Shown here in pieces: positions 34,454-43,314 of a DNA stretch of 64,000 bases; position 1 is the stretch's first letter; each line of letters begins with the position of its first letter. Made by a program: the position numbers and the translations under genes. The DNA comes from Chloroflexota bacterium. GTDB taxonomy: Bacteria; Chloroflexota; Anaerolineae; Aggregatilineales; Phototrophicaceae. Location of the stretch: positions 1 through 64,000 of the forward strand of contig JAPOXG010000098.1 in NCBI GenBank assembly GCA_026707225.1, written 5' to 3'. The notes below the pieces were generated by a model. It had not been told where the DNA came from. It made no database searches and saw only the letters and a list, made by a program, of their open reading frames with translations.

Positions 34454-35491
34454 CTAATCGAAGCTGACGGACTGGTCCATCGTGCGGCGGTCTTCGATGC
34501 GATCGATGACCCCGAGGATGCCGATGGAGGTGGCGCCGACGGTGGGCCATTCCTGGCCGCTGGGTATGACGATGCCGTCTTTCGGCGTCGGCATTTCCGC
34601 CAGCAGATCGCCGGTATAGGGATCGACCAGGCGACCGTAGACATCGCCTTCTTTGAGTTCGTCCTTAAATTTGGCGTCACGGATGAAGAGGCCGTCGACA
34701 GCTGGTTTCCAAATGACGACGCCGGCTTCGTAGACGGTGCAGAGGGGACCGTCGGCTTCGAGCTCGCCGTCGGCCATGCCCATGGCTTTCAAGATGTTCC
34801 AGATGCCGCGATTGGCGTCGCGCACATTATCCTCGCCATTCAGGTGCCAGCCGGTGCCGCCGCCGAATTCGAGCGTAATTTGCAGGGTGTTCGCTTCTTC
34901 AATGGCGACTTTGGAGGCGCCGCTGCCGAAGGTGCCGGGCGGGAAGAAAGCCGCTTGATCGAGCCCAAAGGCGACGACCAGTTTGCGCCGCCGCTTTTCC
35001 ATCAGAGTGAGATTGTTCGGATCATCTTCGTTTGTGAACAGAACATAGCGCTCGTAAGCGGTGCGGGCGCCGGCGTGAAAGTCGATGAGCACATCGGCTT
35101 GGGCGATGCATTCGTTGAAGTAGACATAGGCGGTCTGGTCGGAGACGCTGCCGTCTTTGTTGCCGGGGAAGAGGCGGCTGATGTCCTTTTCATCAACCAG
35201 GGAGCCGCGCGTTCCCATTTCGAAGCCGGCGCGGTTGACGACTGGCACGGCAATCACGTTGCCGCGGATGGCGCTGGGGTCGGCTTTGGCCACAAAGTCG
35301 AGGATGGCGATGGAGCCGATGATCTCGGCGCCGTGGATCGCGCCTTGCAGCATGAGCGTGGGACCGGGCTGGGCGCCGGCGATGAGGTGGACGGGAATGT
35401 CCAACCGCAAGCCGGAGCGTGATTGCGCCGTCTCCAAATAGCCGAAGGTCTTTTCTCCGGGTTTGGCCGATAGGTTGCCTACTTGTAACAT
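34454..35491 (-). CDS. M14/AstE-like deacylase, pair 2 (A-type, active site intact)
   Basis: A 345 aa zinc hydrolase, closely similar to the A protein of pair 1 and of equal length. Zinc ligands are H53, E56 (IHGAE) and H139 (DFHAG); the catalytic residue is E208 (TLEFGGG). It shares LFIRD, VDPYTG, IPSGQEWPTVGATSIGILG near the C-terminus. AAGGAGA precedes ATG 35489-35491. It leads the tandem A-B-A-B array. A 192-base gap upstream contains four palindromic repeat copies. Confidence 0.87.
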   Translation of the reverse strand: MLQVGNLSAKPGEKTFGYLETAQSRSGLRLDIPVHLIAGAQPGPTLMLQGAIHGAEIIGSIAILDFVAKADPSAIRGNVIAVPVVNRAGFEMGTRGSLVDEKDISRLFPGNKDGSVSDQTAYVYFNECIAQADVLIDFHAGARTAYERYVLFTNEDDPNNLTLMEKRRRKLVVAFGLDQAAFFPPGTFGSGASKVAIEEANTLQITLEFGGGTGWHLNGEDNVRDANRGIWNILKAMGMADGELEADGPLCTVYEAGVVIWKPAVDGLFIRDAKFKDELKEGDVYGRLVDPYTGDLLAEMPTPKDGIVIPSGQEWPTVGATSIGILGVIDRIEDRRTMDQSVSFD

Positions 35492-35512
35492 CGCGTTTCT
35501 CCTTCGTTTGGT

Positions 35513-35577
35513 GGGCGAGTCACCGCCTCGCCCCTACGGTTTGTCTTCTCTGCGGGCGAGTCACCGTCTCGCCCCTA
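35513..35577 (+). repeat. Two palindromic repeats with CTAC tails
   Basis: Two near-identical 21-base palindromes, 35513-35533 and 35554-35574, with arms GGGCGAG and CTCGCCC and slightly different centres (TCACCGC, TCACCGT), each followed by CTAC. Spacing is 41 bases from start to start. Confidence 0.7.
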
Positions 35578-35598
35578 CAGCATTCGTTTTGTGTTTGC

Positions 35599-35644
35599 GG
35601 GCGACATGATAGTGCGCGTAGACACCGCACATCTGTCGCTCCTA
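35599..35644. repeat. Palindromic repeat carrying a nested CGTAGACAC mini-hairpin
   Basis: The outer element GGGCGACATGAT...ATCTGTCGCTCCTACA is interrupted by a 19-base mini-hairpin at 35612-35630 with arms GTGCG and CGCAC around CGTAGACAC. It looks as if the small hairpin was inserted into, or grew within, the larger palindrome. Confidence 0.6.
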
Positions 35645-35662
35645 CAGTTATGATTGATGCGC

Positions 35663-35688
35663 GGGCGACCCAATGGCTCGCCCCTACA
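35663..35688 (+). repeat. Palindromic repeat overlapping the S9 peptidase stop codon
   Basis: GGGCGACC...GGCTCGCCC around CAAT, then CTACA. The CTA of the tail (35684-35686) is, on the minus strand, the TAG stop of the S9 peptidase gene. Confidence 0.65.
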
Positions 35689-37705
35689 CTGACTCCAGTT
35701 TGACTGCATGGGTGCCCAGATGTTTCTTGAACCAGCCGAGAATGCGGTGTTGGCGTTCAATGCGGTTGCCGGGGCGTCCACCGCGCGAGAGGCCGTGATT
35801 TTCCCCTTCGAATATGACCAACTCGACCGGTTTGCCGCGCCAGCGCAGGGCGGCGAACATCTGCTCGGCTTGTTCGAGGGCGCAGCGGTGGTCTTCATCG
35901 GCGTGGATGATGAGCAGGGGCGTATTGACATGGTCGATGTAGGCGACGGGCGATTGCGCCCAACTGCTCTGCAAGTCGCGCCAAGGGTCGGTGCGTGTTT
36001 CGCCACCGGTGCATTCGGGGCCGATGTCCGATGTGCCGAAGAAGCTGATCTGATTGACAATCGAGCGCTGGGTGACCGCTGCGCTGAAGCGATCGGTGTG
36101 GCCCACGACCCAATTGGTCATGAAGCCGCCGCAACTGCCGCCGGTGACGCCCATGCGCGAGCCGTCGATGTATGGGCGCGCGACCAACTCGTCGACTCCG
36201 AGCATAATCTCATCGAATTCGGCGCCGCCTTGATCGCCTTCGCTGGCTTTGGTCCAGGCTTGGCCATAGCCGGCGGTGGTGCCGCGCTGATTGAAATAGG
36301 CGATGGTGTAACCCGCATTGGCGTAGACCTGGAATTCGTGATTGAAATCCCAGCCGAACATCGAACAATGCACGTATTGAATGTGCGGGTAGGCTTTTCC
36401 CTCCTCAAAGTCGATCGGTTTGATGAGCCAGGCATGGACTTTGACGCCGTCGACGCCATCGTACCAGTAGCTCTCGGGCGGCGACAGGATATGATCGCGC
36501 AGCCAGGGATTGAGATTGGTCAGTTTCTCTGATTCGCCATTCCGCCAGATGTAGAGTTCGCCGGGGTTGGCCGGATTGGATTGGCCGTAGGCGGCGATGC
36601 TCCCCGCTGCCGGGCTGTACTCGAAGGTGATGCTGTCGCCGCTGATGAGGCGCTCGTATTCGCCATCAGTATTGATGCGGAAGAGATTGGCCGCGCCCTG
36701 CTCGGTGAGCAAGAAGTAGATCCACTCATCGCCGGGCGCCCATTTCATGGTGACGTTGGACAAGCTCACGCGCTGATCGGCCACCGAATAATTGCCGACT
36801 TCTTCGTCGATATCCGCGCCCAGTTTCCAGGCTTTACGGGCGGCGACATCAGCCAGATGCGGCTGCCAGAAGTTGCGGCGATTGACCGGTGGCGGCTTGT
36901 TGTGGCCCGCGAAGGCGATGTATTGGTCGTCCGCGCCCCAGACCGGGCTGGCGGCCGTGCCTTGCCAGTCGGGGATGAGCAGCTCGGGTTCGCCGGCGGG
37001 ATAATCGCAGGTGAGAATCTGCCCGTAACCGAGCGGCGTATTCTGCTCGCGCGCCATGCCGATGAAGGCGATCCGCGCGCCGCTGTTGCTCCAGCTGGGC
37101 TCGGAATAATCGCATTCGCTGTGGGTGACTTGGGCGAAGTCGCCGGTTTCCAGCTCCAGCACCCAGATCTGCTTGAACTTATCATGCACCCAGCCGACGC
37201 CGTCTTGCTTGTAGCGGAGGCGGCGGACGACTTTGATGGTGGGATTGGGGATGCCGGGCGCCGGGCCGCGGTCGTCGGCGGCGCGCATCGGCGTCCAGCG
37301 AACGCCAACGAGTTTCGAGCCGTCGGCAGACCAGTCGAGACCGGACATGGGCATGCCGTTCGTGGGGAAGATCGCTTCGAAATCGTCATCGATCTCGATG
37401 ACTCGCAGTGAATCGCCATCGGCATCGCTGTGCGCATAGGCGATGCGACTGCTGTCGCGGCTCCAGGCGATGGACGAAACTTGACAATCGCCGTCGGTCA
37501 AGCGGCTGGCGGAATCGGCGCGCAGATCGTGCAAGTAGAGGTGGGTGACGTAACCGTTGGAGGGGCTGTGTGGGCGGCGGATGGTGTAGGCGATTTGCGA
37601 TGCGTCGGGGGCGATGGCGATTTCGGCAAGCCAACTGAACTTCATCAAGTCTTCGGGGATGAGCCCGCGGCGGCGGTTGACGGGTGTGCTGGGGAAATTG
37701 TCCAT
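35684..37705 (-). CDS. S9 family (prolyl oligopeptidase/acylaminoacyl peptidase-type) serine peptidase
   Basis: A 673 aa two-domain peptidase: an N-terminal seven-bladed propeller (about residues 20-400, with WSRDSSRIAYA and WSNSGARIAFIG blade motifs) and a C-terminal alpha/beta-hydrolase domain. The catalytic triad is Ser about 524 (GGSCGG), Asp about 603 (IHADEDHRC) and His about 637 (GENHGLSR). No signal peptide, so it is cytosolic; it would degrade short or N-acylated peptides after import. ATG 37703-37705 is preceded by AGGATG. Its stop codon lies inside a repeat element. It is 29 bases after another M14-type gene and probably cotranscribed with it. Confidence 0.92.
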   Translation of the reverse strand: MDNFPSTPVNRRRGLIPEDLMKFSWLAEIAIAPDASQIAYTIRRPHSPSNGYVTHLYLHDLRADSASRLTDGDCQVSSIAWSRDSSRIAYAHSDADGDSLRVIEIDDDFEAIFPTNGMPMSGLDWSADGSKLVGVRWTPMRAADDRGPAPGIPNPTIKVVRRLRYKQDGVGWVHDKFKQIWVLELETGDFAQVTHSECDYSEPSWSNSGARIAFIGMAREQNTPLGYGQILTCDYPAGEPELLIPDWQGTAASPVWGADDQYIAFAGHNKPPPVNRRNFWQPHLADVAARKAWKLGADIDEEVGNYSVADQRVSLSNVTMKWAPGDEWIYFLLTEQGAANLFRINTDGEYERLISGDSITFEYSPAAGSIAAYGQSNPANPGELYIWRNGESEKLTNLNPWLRDHILSPPESYWYDGVDGVKVHAWLIKPIDFEEGKAYPHIQYVHCSMFGWDFNHEFQVYANAGYTIAYFNQRGTTAGYGQAWTKASEGDQGGAEFDEIMLGVDELVARPYIDGSRMGVTGGSCGGFMTNWVVGHTDRFSAAVTQRSIVNQISFFGTSDIGPECTGGETRTDPWRDLQSSWAQSPVAYIDHVNTPLLIIHADEDHRCALEQAEQMFAALRWRGKPVELVIFEGENHGLSRGGRPGNRIERQHRILGWFKKHLGTHAVKLESV

Positions 37706-37734
37706 ATTTTACATCCTGTAAAATCTGTTTTCGG

Positions 37735-38748
37735 TTATGGGATCAGGTTCGTGACCCTCTCCTCGACGACGCCGAAGAAGCAGCACCAGTGCCCCTCAAT
37801 GACCGAGGGGCGGGCGCGCATGCCAAAGACGAGGCCAGCCTGTGGCGCGCGCACTTCGCCGATGACATCGCCATAGAGATCATGGATTTGACCGATGAGA
37901 GTACCGGCCGGGAGTTCGGTTTCAAAGGGCAGATCGGCGGCGCCCACGTACATGCCGGTGGCCGGCGCCAGCAGCGGTATCTGATAGCCCATACGCCAGG
38001 CGCTTTCGTATTGCGCCTCGCCACTGATCATGTTGTAGTGGCGCATGACGTTGAGGTAGCCGGCCGCGAGATCATCGGCGATGGCGTGGAAGTCGCTGGT
38101 GAGCGTGCGGCAATTCCCGCCGAGCTCGACGGTGATGCCGCCTTTGCCCAACGCGCCCATTTGGGAGCTGGGGTTGTTGCCGCCGGTGCCGCTGCGGAAG
38201 ACCAGACTCCAGCCAGGACCCATGGCGGCCGCCAGCTCGAGACTTGGCGGGTTGTCGGAGGCGAAAATCATGTGCGCCAGATAGGAGTGTTCGCCGCCCG
38301 AGTGAATGTTGATCTGTAGATCGCAGTTATCCTTCATAGCCAGCCAGTGAGACCAGGCGACGCGATCGGTGGGGTAGCCATCGGGCTTGCCCGGATAAAG
38401 GCGGTTCATGTCGTAAGCGAAGCTGTCGAGCGGGTCGCCCCGCGTGCCGGCGATGAAGGCGCTGACGTTCATCACGGGTACGGCGACGACCGTGCCGCGC
38501 AATTCGCTGACGTCTAGCTGCGCCAGCGCTTTGAAGATGGAGAAGGGGCCTTCCGGTTCGTCGCCGTGGGTGGCGCCATTGAGCCATAGGACCGGTCCCT
38601 CTTCGACGCCGCGATAAACGATGATGGGGATCTCGCGCGGACGCCCGTACATATCGCCCATGATGGGGATGCCGCCGCGGACGACTTCGCCGGGCTTCGC
38701 CATTGCTGTGCCGATGGTGATGGATTCAGGCATATGTATTCTCTTCAT
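37735..38748 (-). CDS. Succinylglutamate desuccinylase/aspartoacylase (M14) family protein
   Basis: A 337 aa zinc hydrolase with an intact active site: H61-G-D-E64, the D-x-H-equivalent NIHSGG (about residue 148) and TVELGG. It has the C-terminal beta domain (ATGMYVGAADL, VRAPQAGLVFGM). It is more distant from the A/B array than the array members are from each other. Two starts are possible: ATG 38746-38748, with no ribosome site, or ATG 38731-38733, with GAAGAGA upstream, giving 332 aa; the second may be the true one. Probably cotranscribed with the S9 peptidase. It would cleave an N-acyl or N-carboxyacyl amino acid, exact substrate unknown. Confidence 0.86.
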   Translation of the reverse strand: MKRIHMPESITIGTAMAKPGEVVRGGIPIMGDMYGRPREIPIIVYRGVEEGPVLWLNGATHGDEPEGPFSIFKALAQLDVSELRGTVVAVPVMNVSAFIAGTRGDPLDSFAYDMNRLYPGKPDGYPTDRVAWSHWLAMKDNCDLQINIHSGGEHSYLAHMIFASDNPPSLELAAAMGPGWSLVFRSGTGGNNPSSQMGALGKGGITVELGGNCRTLTSDFHAIADDLAAGYLNVMRHYNMISGEAQYESAWRMGYQIPLLAPATGMYVGAADLPFETELPAGTLIGQIHDLYGDVIGEVRAPQAGLVFGMRARPSVIEGHWCCFFGVVEERVTNLIP

Positions 38749-38966
38749 TTATGACCGGCCGATGCGACCAGGCTGACATCGCGTAAAGGTACTGCGGGAT
38801 TTTACCCTATCCCCGCGCCACTTTTCCAATAAATCCGGGAATGGAAGCGGAAATGCCCTGTACCCGCATGAAATCGGCTGCTTTTCAGTGGATCAAGCCC
38901 AGGCTACTCTTCGCCTTTACGCAGCTTTGGCTGATACTAGGTATCAATTGCAGGAGAATGCATGCC

Positions 38967-40034
38967 TCACAAGGTGAAGGCGACGCCGATATCGGCAGCC
39001 AACTCTCTCAATTGAGCGACGGTTTCGCGCGAGACGGGGATGCCACGTTCTTGGCGTTCGCTCATGCGGCGGAATTCGACCTCGCCCGGCAGCATGACGG
39101 GGCGCGCGGCATCGATAGGCTCAGCGCCTTTGACCTGCGCGACCAATTCAGCTAGCCGCCGGTCGAAATCGTCTGCGGGCATCAGCGCGGCCGGATCGAT
39201 CGCGATCATCATGTGGCCGACATCGAAGTTTTGATCATCTTGAAAGACATCGAGCCCGAAGAGCGCGCCGGTCATCACACCGGCGATCACATCGGTGAAG
39301 AGGCTCAAGCCATAACCCTTGTATTCGCCGATGGGCAAAAGCGGCCCGGTCATTGCCGCTGCCGGATCGGTGGTGGTTTCGCCCGCCGGCGTCAGCGCCC
39401 AGTTATCGGGCATGGGGCGGTTCTCGCGTTCATACCAGCGCATCATGCCTTTGCCGGACATGGTCAGCGCCATATCCAGGACGATTGCGTGGTTGTCGCT
39501 GCGGGGTATGGCGATGCCCCAGGGGTTGGTGCCGAGCACGACTTTCGCCGAACCCCAGGGCGCCATTTCGGCGGCGGCGTTGGTGCATGACCAGCCGATG
39601 AGTCCTTGCTTGGCGGCGGTCAAGGCGTGGTAGCCGGCAATGCCGAAGTGGTTGCTATGGCGGACGCCGACCATGGCAATGCCTGAGGTCTTGGCTTTTT
39701 CGACGGCGCGGGTCATGGCGCGGTGGGCGGCGACATAGCCAAAGCCCTTGGCCGCGTCGAGCAGGGCGTAGGCGGGCGCGTCGACGAGCCAGTTCATGGG
39801 CGCGTCGGGCAGGATGCCGCCATTCTTGACGCGCCGCGTATAACGGAAGAGCTTTTCCAAGCCTTGACCCTGACCGGGATGCCACCACTGCGAGGCCGTC
39901 ATCAAGCCGTCGCTGATGATTTCGGCTTCGTCCGCGGTCGCGCCTAAGCCGCGCATGTAAGCGACAGCGAAGGACCTCAGCGCCTCCAGAGAATAAAGAT
40001 TGACCAGCGATGCGTCTTGCACTTCGTATGCCAT
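38967..40034 (-). CDS. Malate/L-lactate dehydrogenase family (LDH_2) protein
   Basis: A 355 aa NAD(P)-dependent oxidoreductase of the YlbC/ComC type, which includes ureidoglycolate, L-sulfolactate and delta-1-piperideine-2-carboxylate reductases. Family motifs are VRHSNHFGIAGYH (about residues 123-135), GTNPWGIAIPR and PIGEYKGYGLSLFTDVIAG. The frame extends to 40583 but overlaps the SDR gene; MAYEVQDASLV at 40034 is the family-like start. It is 11 bases after the SDR gene, so two oxidoreductases are cotranscribed. In a setting with racemase and ornithine-cyclodeaminase-like genes, a cyclic imine or 2-keto acid substrate is plausible. Confidence 0.87.
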   Translation of the reverse strand: MAYEVQDASLVNLYSLEALRSFAVAYMRGLGATADEAEIISDGLMTASQWWHPGQGQGLEKLFRYTRRVKNGGILPDAPMNWLVDAPAYALLDAAKGFGYVAAHRAMTRAVEKAKTSGIAMVGVRHSNHFGIAGYHALTAAKQGLIGWSCTNAAAEMAPWGSAKVVLGTNPWGIAIPRSDNHAIVLDMALTMSGKGMMRWYERENRPMPDNWALTPAGETTTDPAAAMTGPLLPIGEYKGYGLSLFTDVIAGVMTGALFGLDVFQDDQNFDVGHMMIAIDPAALMPADDFDRRLAELVAQVKGAEPIDAARPVMLPGEVEFRRMSERQERGIPVSRETVAQLRELAADIGVAFTL

Positions 40035-40045
40035 AGGACCTGACC

Positions 40046-40768
40046 TTACATAAAGGGATAAGCCAGCGGGTTGAGCACCGCTTCGTTGACCACAAACTCG
40101 GGCGGGCTCGTCACCAGATGCGCGATCAGGTCCGCGACAACGTCGGGGTCCATGCTTTCGCTGCGAGGCAACTCGCCGATGGGCGCGCCGCGCCAACCGG
40201 TGTCCATGCCGCCCGGATAGAGAATTGTGGAGCGGATATTGTGTTCGACGCCCGCTTGAGCGATGGCGTAATTCAAACCGGTCAAGCCGAACTTTGAGCT
40301 GCCGTAGGCTGGGCTGCCGCCGCCGCGCAAACCAGCGCCGCCGGAGATATTGATGACGCAGGCTGATTCGGCGCTGATCAGACAATTCCACAAGGCGCGG
40401 GTCAAGTAGAAGACGCCGGAGAGGTTGACGCCGATAACCGCGTCCCAGTCGGCAAAGTCGGTTTCTTCGAAACGGCGTGGAGCGGGTATGCCAGCGTTGT
40501 TGATGAGAATGTCGACTGCGCCGAAGGTTTCCTGGATCTTGGCGGCGGTGGCTTTCACACTTTCCGCGTTGGAGACATCGCATGGATACGAGGTCGCTTC
40601 GCCACCGCTGGCGCGAATGGTATCGGCCGCCTTCGCGAGTGGACCGGGCCGGCGCGCGATCAAGGCTGTTTGGGCGCCGAGAGCGGCGAGCTTGATCGCC
40701 ACGGACCGCCCCAAGCCGTGGCTGGCGCCGGTGATGACGGCGACTTTACTGTTCAGGTTCTTGTCCAT
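40046..40768 (-). CDS. Short-chain dehydrogenase/reductase
   Basis: A 240 aa classical SDR. It has TGASHGLG (13-20) for NAD(P), NNAG (90-93), and the catalytic Ser142, Tyr155 and Lys159 (YGSSK). The length is normal for the family. ATG 40766-40768 has only a weak ribosome site. It lies upstream of the LDH_2-family gene and 28 bases downstream of the two large membrane-protein genes. Substrate unknown. Confidence 0.9.
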   Translation of the reverse strand: MDKNLNSKVAVITGASHGLGRSVAIKLAALGAQTALIARRPGPLAKAADTIRASGGEATSYPCDVSNAESVKATAAKIQETFGAVDILINNAGIPAPRRFEETDFADWDAVIGVNLSGVFYLTRALWNCLISAESACVINISGGAGLRGGGSPAYGSSKFGLTGLNYAIAQAGVEHNIRSTILYPGGMDTGWRGAPIGELPRSESMDPDVVADLIAHLVTSPPEFVVNEAVLNPLAYPFM

Positions 40769-40796
40769 CGTTCAACTCGTCTTTCTTAAAGCGTCG

Positions 40797-43286
40797 TCAT
40801 TTCAAGGTAATAGTCGTTATCGTTAATTCGCGTTCAAATCTTTCGCCGGTTTTGCTCACCATACCGGATACACTTCGCCTAGTCTCATAATTGTATACAA
40901 TAAGTTTGACCGCGTATTCACCTGGCTCCAAGTCAGAAACATCAACAAGGTAGCGCTCAAGCGACGCGTCGCCGATAGTTGCGTCGTGCCCCAGGACCTT
41001 GGCGCCGGCAGCGTCAAATATCTGCAGCGAGACCGAATGTGGCTCGCTAGGCAAGCTGCTCCACATGAGCTGAATCTCCAGGAAGTCTCGCGTTATTTTA
41101 ACCAAGGCGTTAGCAAGGCTGGCGCCGTTATCATAGTCCACATGAAGCGCTTGACCAGAGTCAACCAGGGCGCAAGAGAAATCACGACTGAGATAAACCT
41201 CAATGACGTCGCCGTCTTGATGCTCTTCCCGCAGGCAGAGATTGAATTGTTCGAAAGTCAATTGGCTGGGCAGCGTTGCGGATTCCAAGTCGCGAAGACT
41301 GTAGATTAGGTAAATCACTTGATTGTCTCGCGCGAAAGACTCCAAATCCGGGGTGCTCATTCCAGCGTTTTGAATCCTCAACTCGCCGCCATCCAGGTAG
41401 AGATGAACCAGGCTCCGCCAATCGGAGAATAGCGACGCGAGGTAGGCAAAGAGGTCTTCGTCGATGCTTTCGCTTGGGTGAAAACTTATGATTGAAGACC
41501 GGCGGCCGGGAAAAGCCGACGGCGACTCGGCGAAGTGTCTAAACGGGGCAAGTTCGATGTGGCTGGATTCGCAACTCAGGCGAAGATCGGGCAGTCTAAA
41601 GACGCTGACCAATCCATTGTCAAAGGATACTGGCACGTTTCTGAAGCTATGGTTAATGAATTGATCGCCATAGAGCCAGTTATGCACGACGACATGGGTG
41701 AAGCCGGCATCCAGCAGTCTGTCGAGCGCGGTCAGGAAGGTCCGCTCATTGTGGGGCAGGCAATGGACGCTGCGGCTGTTATTCCAGCGACTAAGCAACA
41801 GGTTGCGGCGAATGTATGGCGTAGCGAATCTTGGTCGGCGATTGGCGAATCCGAAGGCATGCGGCCGATCTGTCAGAGTTTGCAGGTAGAGGAAATAGCG
41901 GGGATTCTCGATGTCTAGCGGCAAGTTTATTAGATTAATTGGGCTTTCCGCTTCGGTCCCTAACCAGTCGATATATGCTGTTTTGCTATCCTCAAGAATT
42001 TGACCGTAACGAGGCACGTAGAATTCGCAGGCTACGATGAAGGCGGATGCCAGCGCGAGCGCGGCGCGCAGCCGAGCTGGTTGCGGCCCCAGAAGCCGCG
42101 CCAGCCCGAAGGAGGACAGCAGCGCCAGCGGCAGAACCGCGCCGACTTGGTAATACTCCTGAATGCCTATGTGCGCGAACAGTGAGGGAAACCATTCGCT
42201 CAAAACGCGCTCGGGCATAACGACGTCGGTATAGGCGGCGCCGTTAATCGTTAGATAATCTCCGAGCCTCATCAAGGCAAAAAACACCAGGGTCACGACC
42301 CATGGCGCCAGCCGCCGCCTGTAGGGCTTGTGCAAGATGGCGCAGCCGATGAAGAACAGGTTGATGTATCCCAGGTACGCTCTCTTGTGCGTTGAGTCGG
42401 GCGGGACATTGAACAGGGCATGCAAGAATTCACCGGAAAAGGGATTGGGTGAAAGGACGAAGAAGTCCAGAACATCGTTGCTTCGTAGACGGTCTTGATA
42501 ATATTCCGATCCCGCCTGGAAGCCTGGCGCATCGGCGACGATGGGATAGATGCGCAGTACGCTTATCGAAGCGCAAATGACGACCATGAGCAGCAGATGA
42601 CGCCAAAAGGCGGGCTGCCGCCAACGAGACAGTGCCAGATAGACGGCAACTATGCTGGCGGTGAAGAAGATGAATACAAAGACGTACAGGCTGATGAAGG
42701 CGGTCATGCCAGCGAAAAAGCCTGCCAGCGCCGTGAATCGCCAGCGGCTTTCCTTAATTGCGCGGCAAAGAAAATAGACTGTTAATGGCAGTGTCCCAAC
42801 CAGTATGAGGTCAGGCGAAGTACTTCCGTGGGGAAAGGGCACACTGACGGCCGCAACGACAGCGCCGAACAGCGCTATCCATTTGTCATCTATGAAATGA
42901 TTAATCAATGCGTATGTGCAAAAGGCGTTAAAACAGAGTATCAGGAGAAAGAGCAGATTGTAGGCGCTATCGGCCGGCATCACCTTTTCCAGCATGAGCA
43001 AGAGCGCAGCGTGGGGATACACAATTTGCTGCCATGCAAGCGAAACGCCATCGGGATGAAATAGGGAATCGGTGTAATAAAGTTCGACTTGCCCGGCGAG
43101 TACCCGCTCGAGATGCCAAGCATCCCAGAATCTTAGCCACTTGTCCCGTTGTTCGACATGCAGCCAGAACTCGTCTCCGTCAAAGATTCGGGCGAAGGTT
43201 GGCCAAGTCATGGCGATGACGACCAGCGGCACAATCAGCAAGATATGCGCATGATTGCGTAGCGATTTGGCGATAAGAGCGCGCAT
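40797..43286 (-). CDS. Large polytopic membrane protein, GT-C/YfhO-like (copy 1)
   Basis: An 829 aa protein whose first 430 or so residues form roughly ten to eleven transmembrane helices, followed by a soluble C-terminal part of about 400 residues. After the first helix comes the acidic loop FDGDEFWLH, in the place where GT-C glycosyltransferases carry their D/E-rich catalytic motif. Then follows YYTDSLFHPDGVSL, seen in bacterial GT-C/YfhO-type proteins. Role inferred as lipid-linked sugar transfer to a surface glycan or protein; it is not recognisable as a named enzyme. It follows its paralogue by 28 bases. Confidence 0.75.
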   Translation of the reverse strand: MRALIAKSLRNHAHILLIVPLVVIAMTWPTFARIFDGDEFWLHVEQRDKWLRFWDAWHLERVLAGQVELYYTDSLFHPDGVSLAWQQIVYPHAALLLMLEKVMPADSAYNLLFLLILCFNAFCTYALINHFIDDKWIALFGAVVAAVSVPFPHGSTSPDLILVGTLPLTVYFLCRAIKESRWRFTALAGFFAGMTAFISLYVFVFIFFTASIVAVYLALSRWRQPAFWRHLLLMVVICASISVLRIYPIVADAPGFQAGSEYYQDRLRSNDVLDFFVLSPNPFSGEFLHALFNVPPDSTHKRAYLGYINLFFIGCAILHKPYRRRLAPWVVTLVFFALMRLGDYLTINGAAYTDVVMPERVLSEWFPSLFAHIGIQEYYQVGAVLPLALLSSFGLARLLGPQPARLRAALALASAFIVACEFYVPRYGQILEDSKTAYIDWLGTEAESPINLINLPLDIENPRYFLYLQTLTDRPHAFGFANRRPRFATPYIRRNLLLSRWNNSRSVHCLPHNERTFLTALDRLLDAGFTHVVVHNWLYGDQFINHSFRNVPVSFDNGLVSVFRLPDLRLSCESSHIELAPFRHFAESPSAFPGRRSSIISFHPSESIDEDLFAYLASLFSDWRSLVHLYLDGGELRIQNAGMSTPDLESFARDNQVIYLIYSLRDLESATLPSQLTFEQFNLCLREEHQDGDVIEVYLSRDFSCALVDSGQALHVDYDNGASLANALVKITRDFLEIQLMWSSLPSEPHSVSLQIFDAAGAKVLGHDATIGDASLERYLVDVSDLEPGEYAVKLIVYNYETRRSVSGMVSKTGERFERELTITTITLK

Positions 43287-43314
43287 CCGACGCCTGTTTA
43301 TCCTCTCAAGAATC

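Noticed and set aside
35513..35688. Clustered repeats as a CRISPR array
   Set aside because: Only four diverged palindromes with irregular spacing, no spacer-like unique segments of constant length, and no cas genes.
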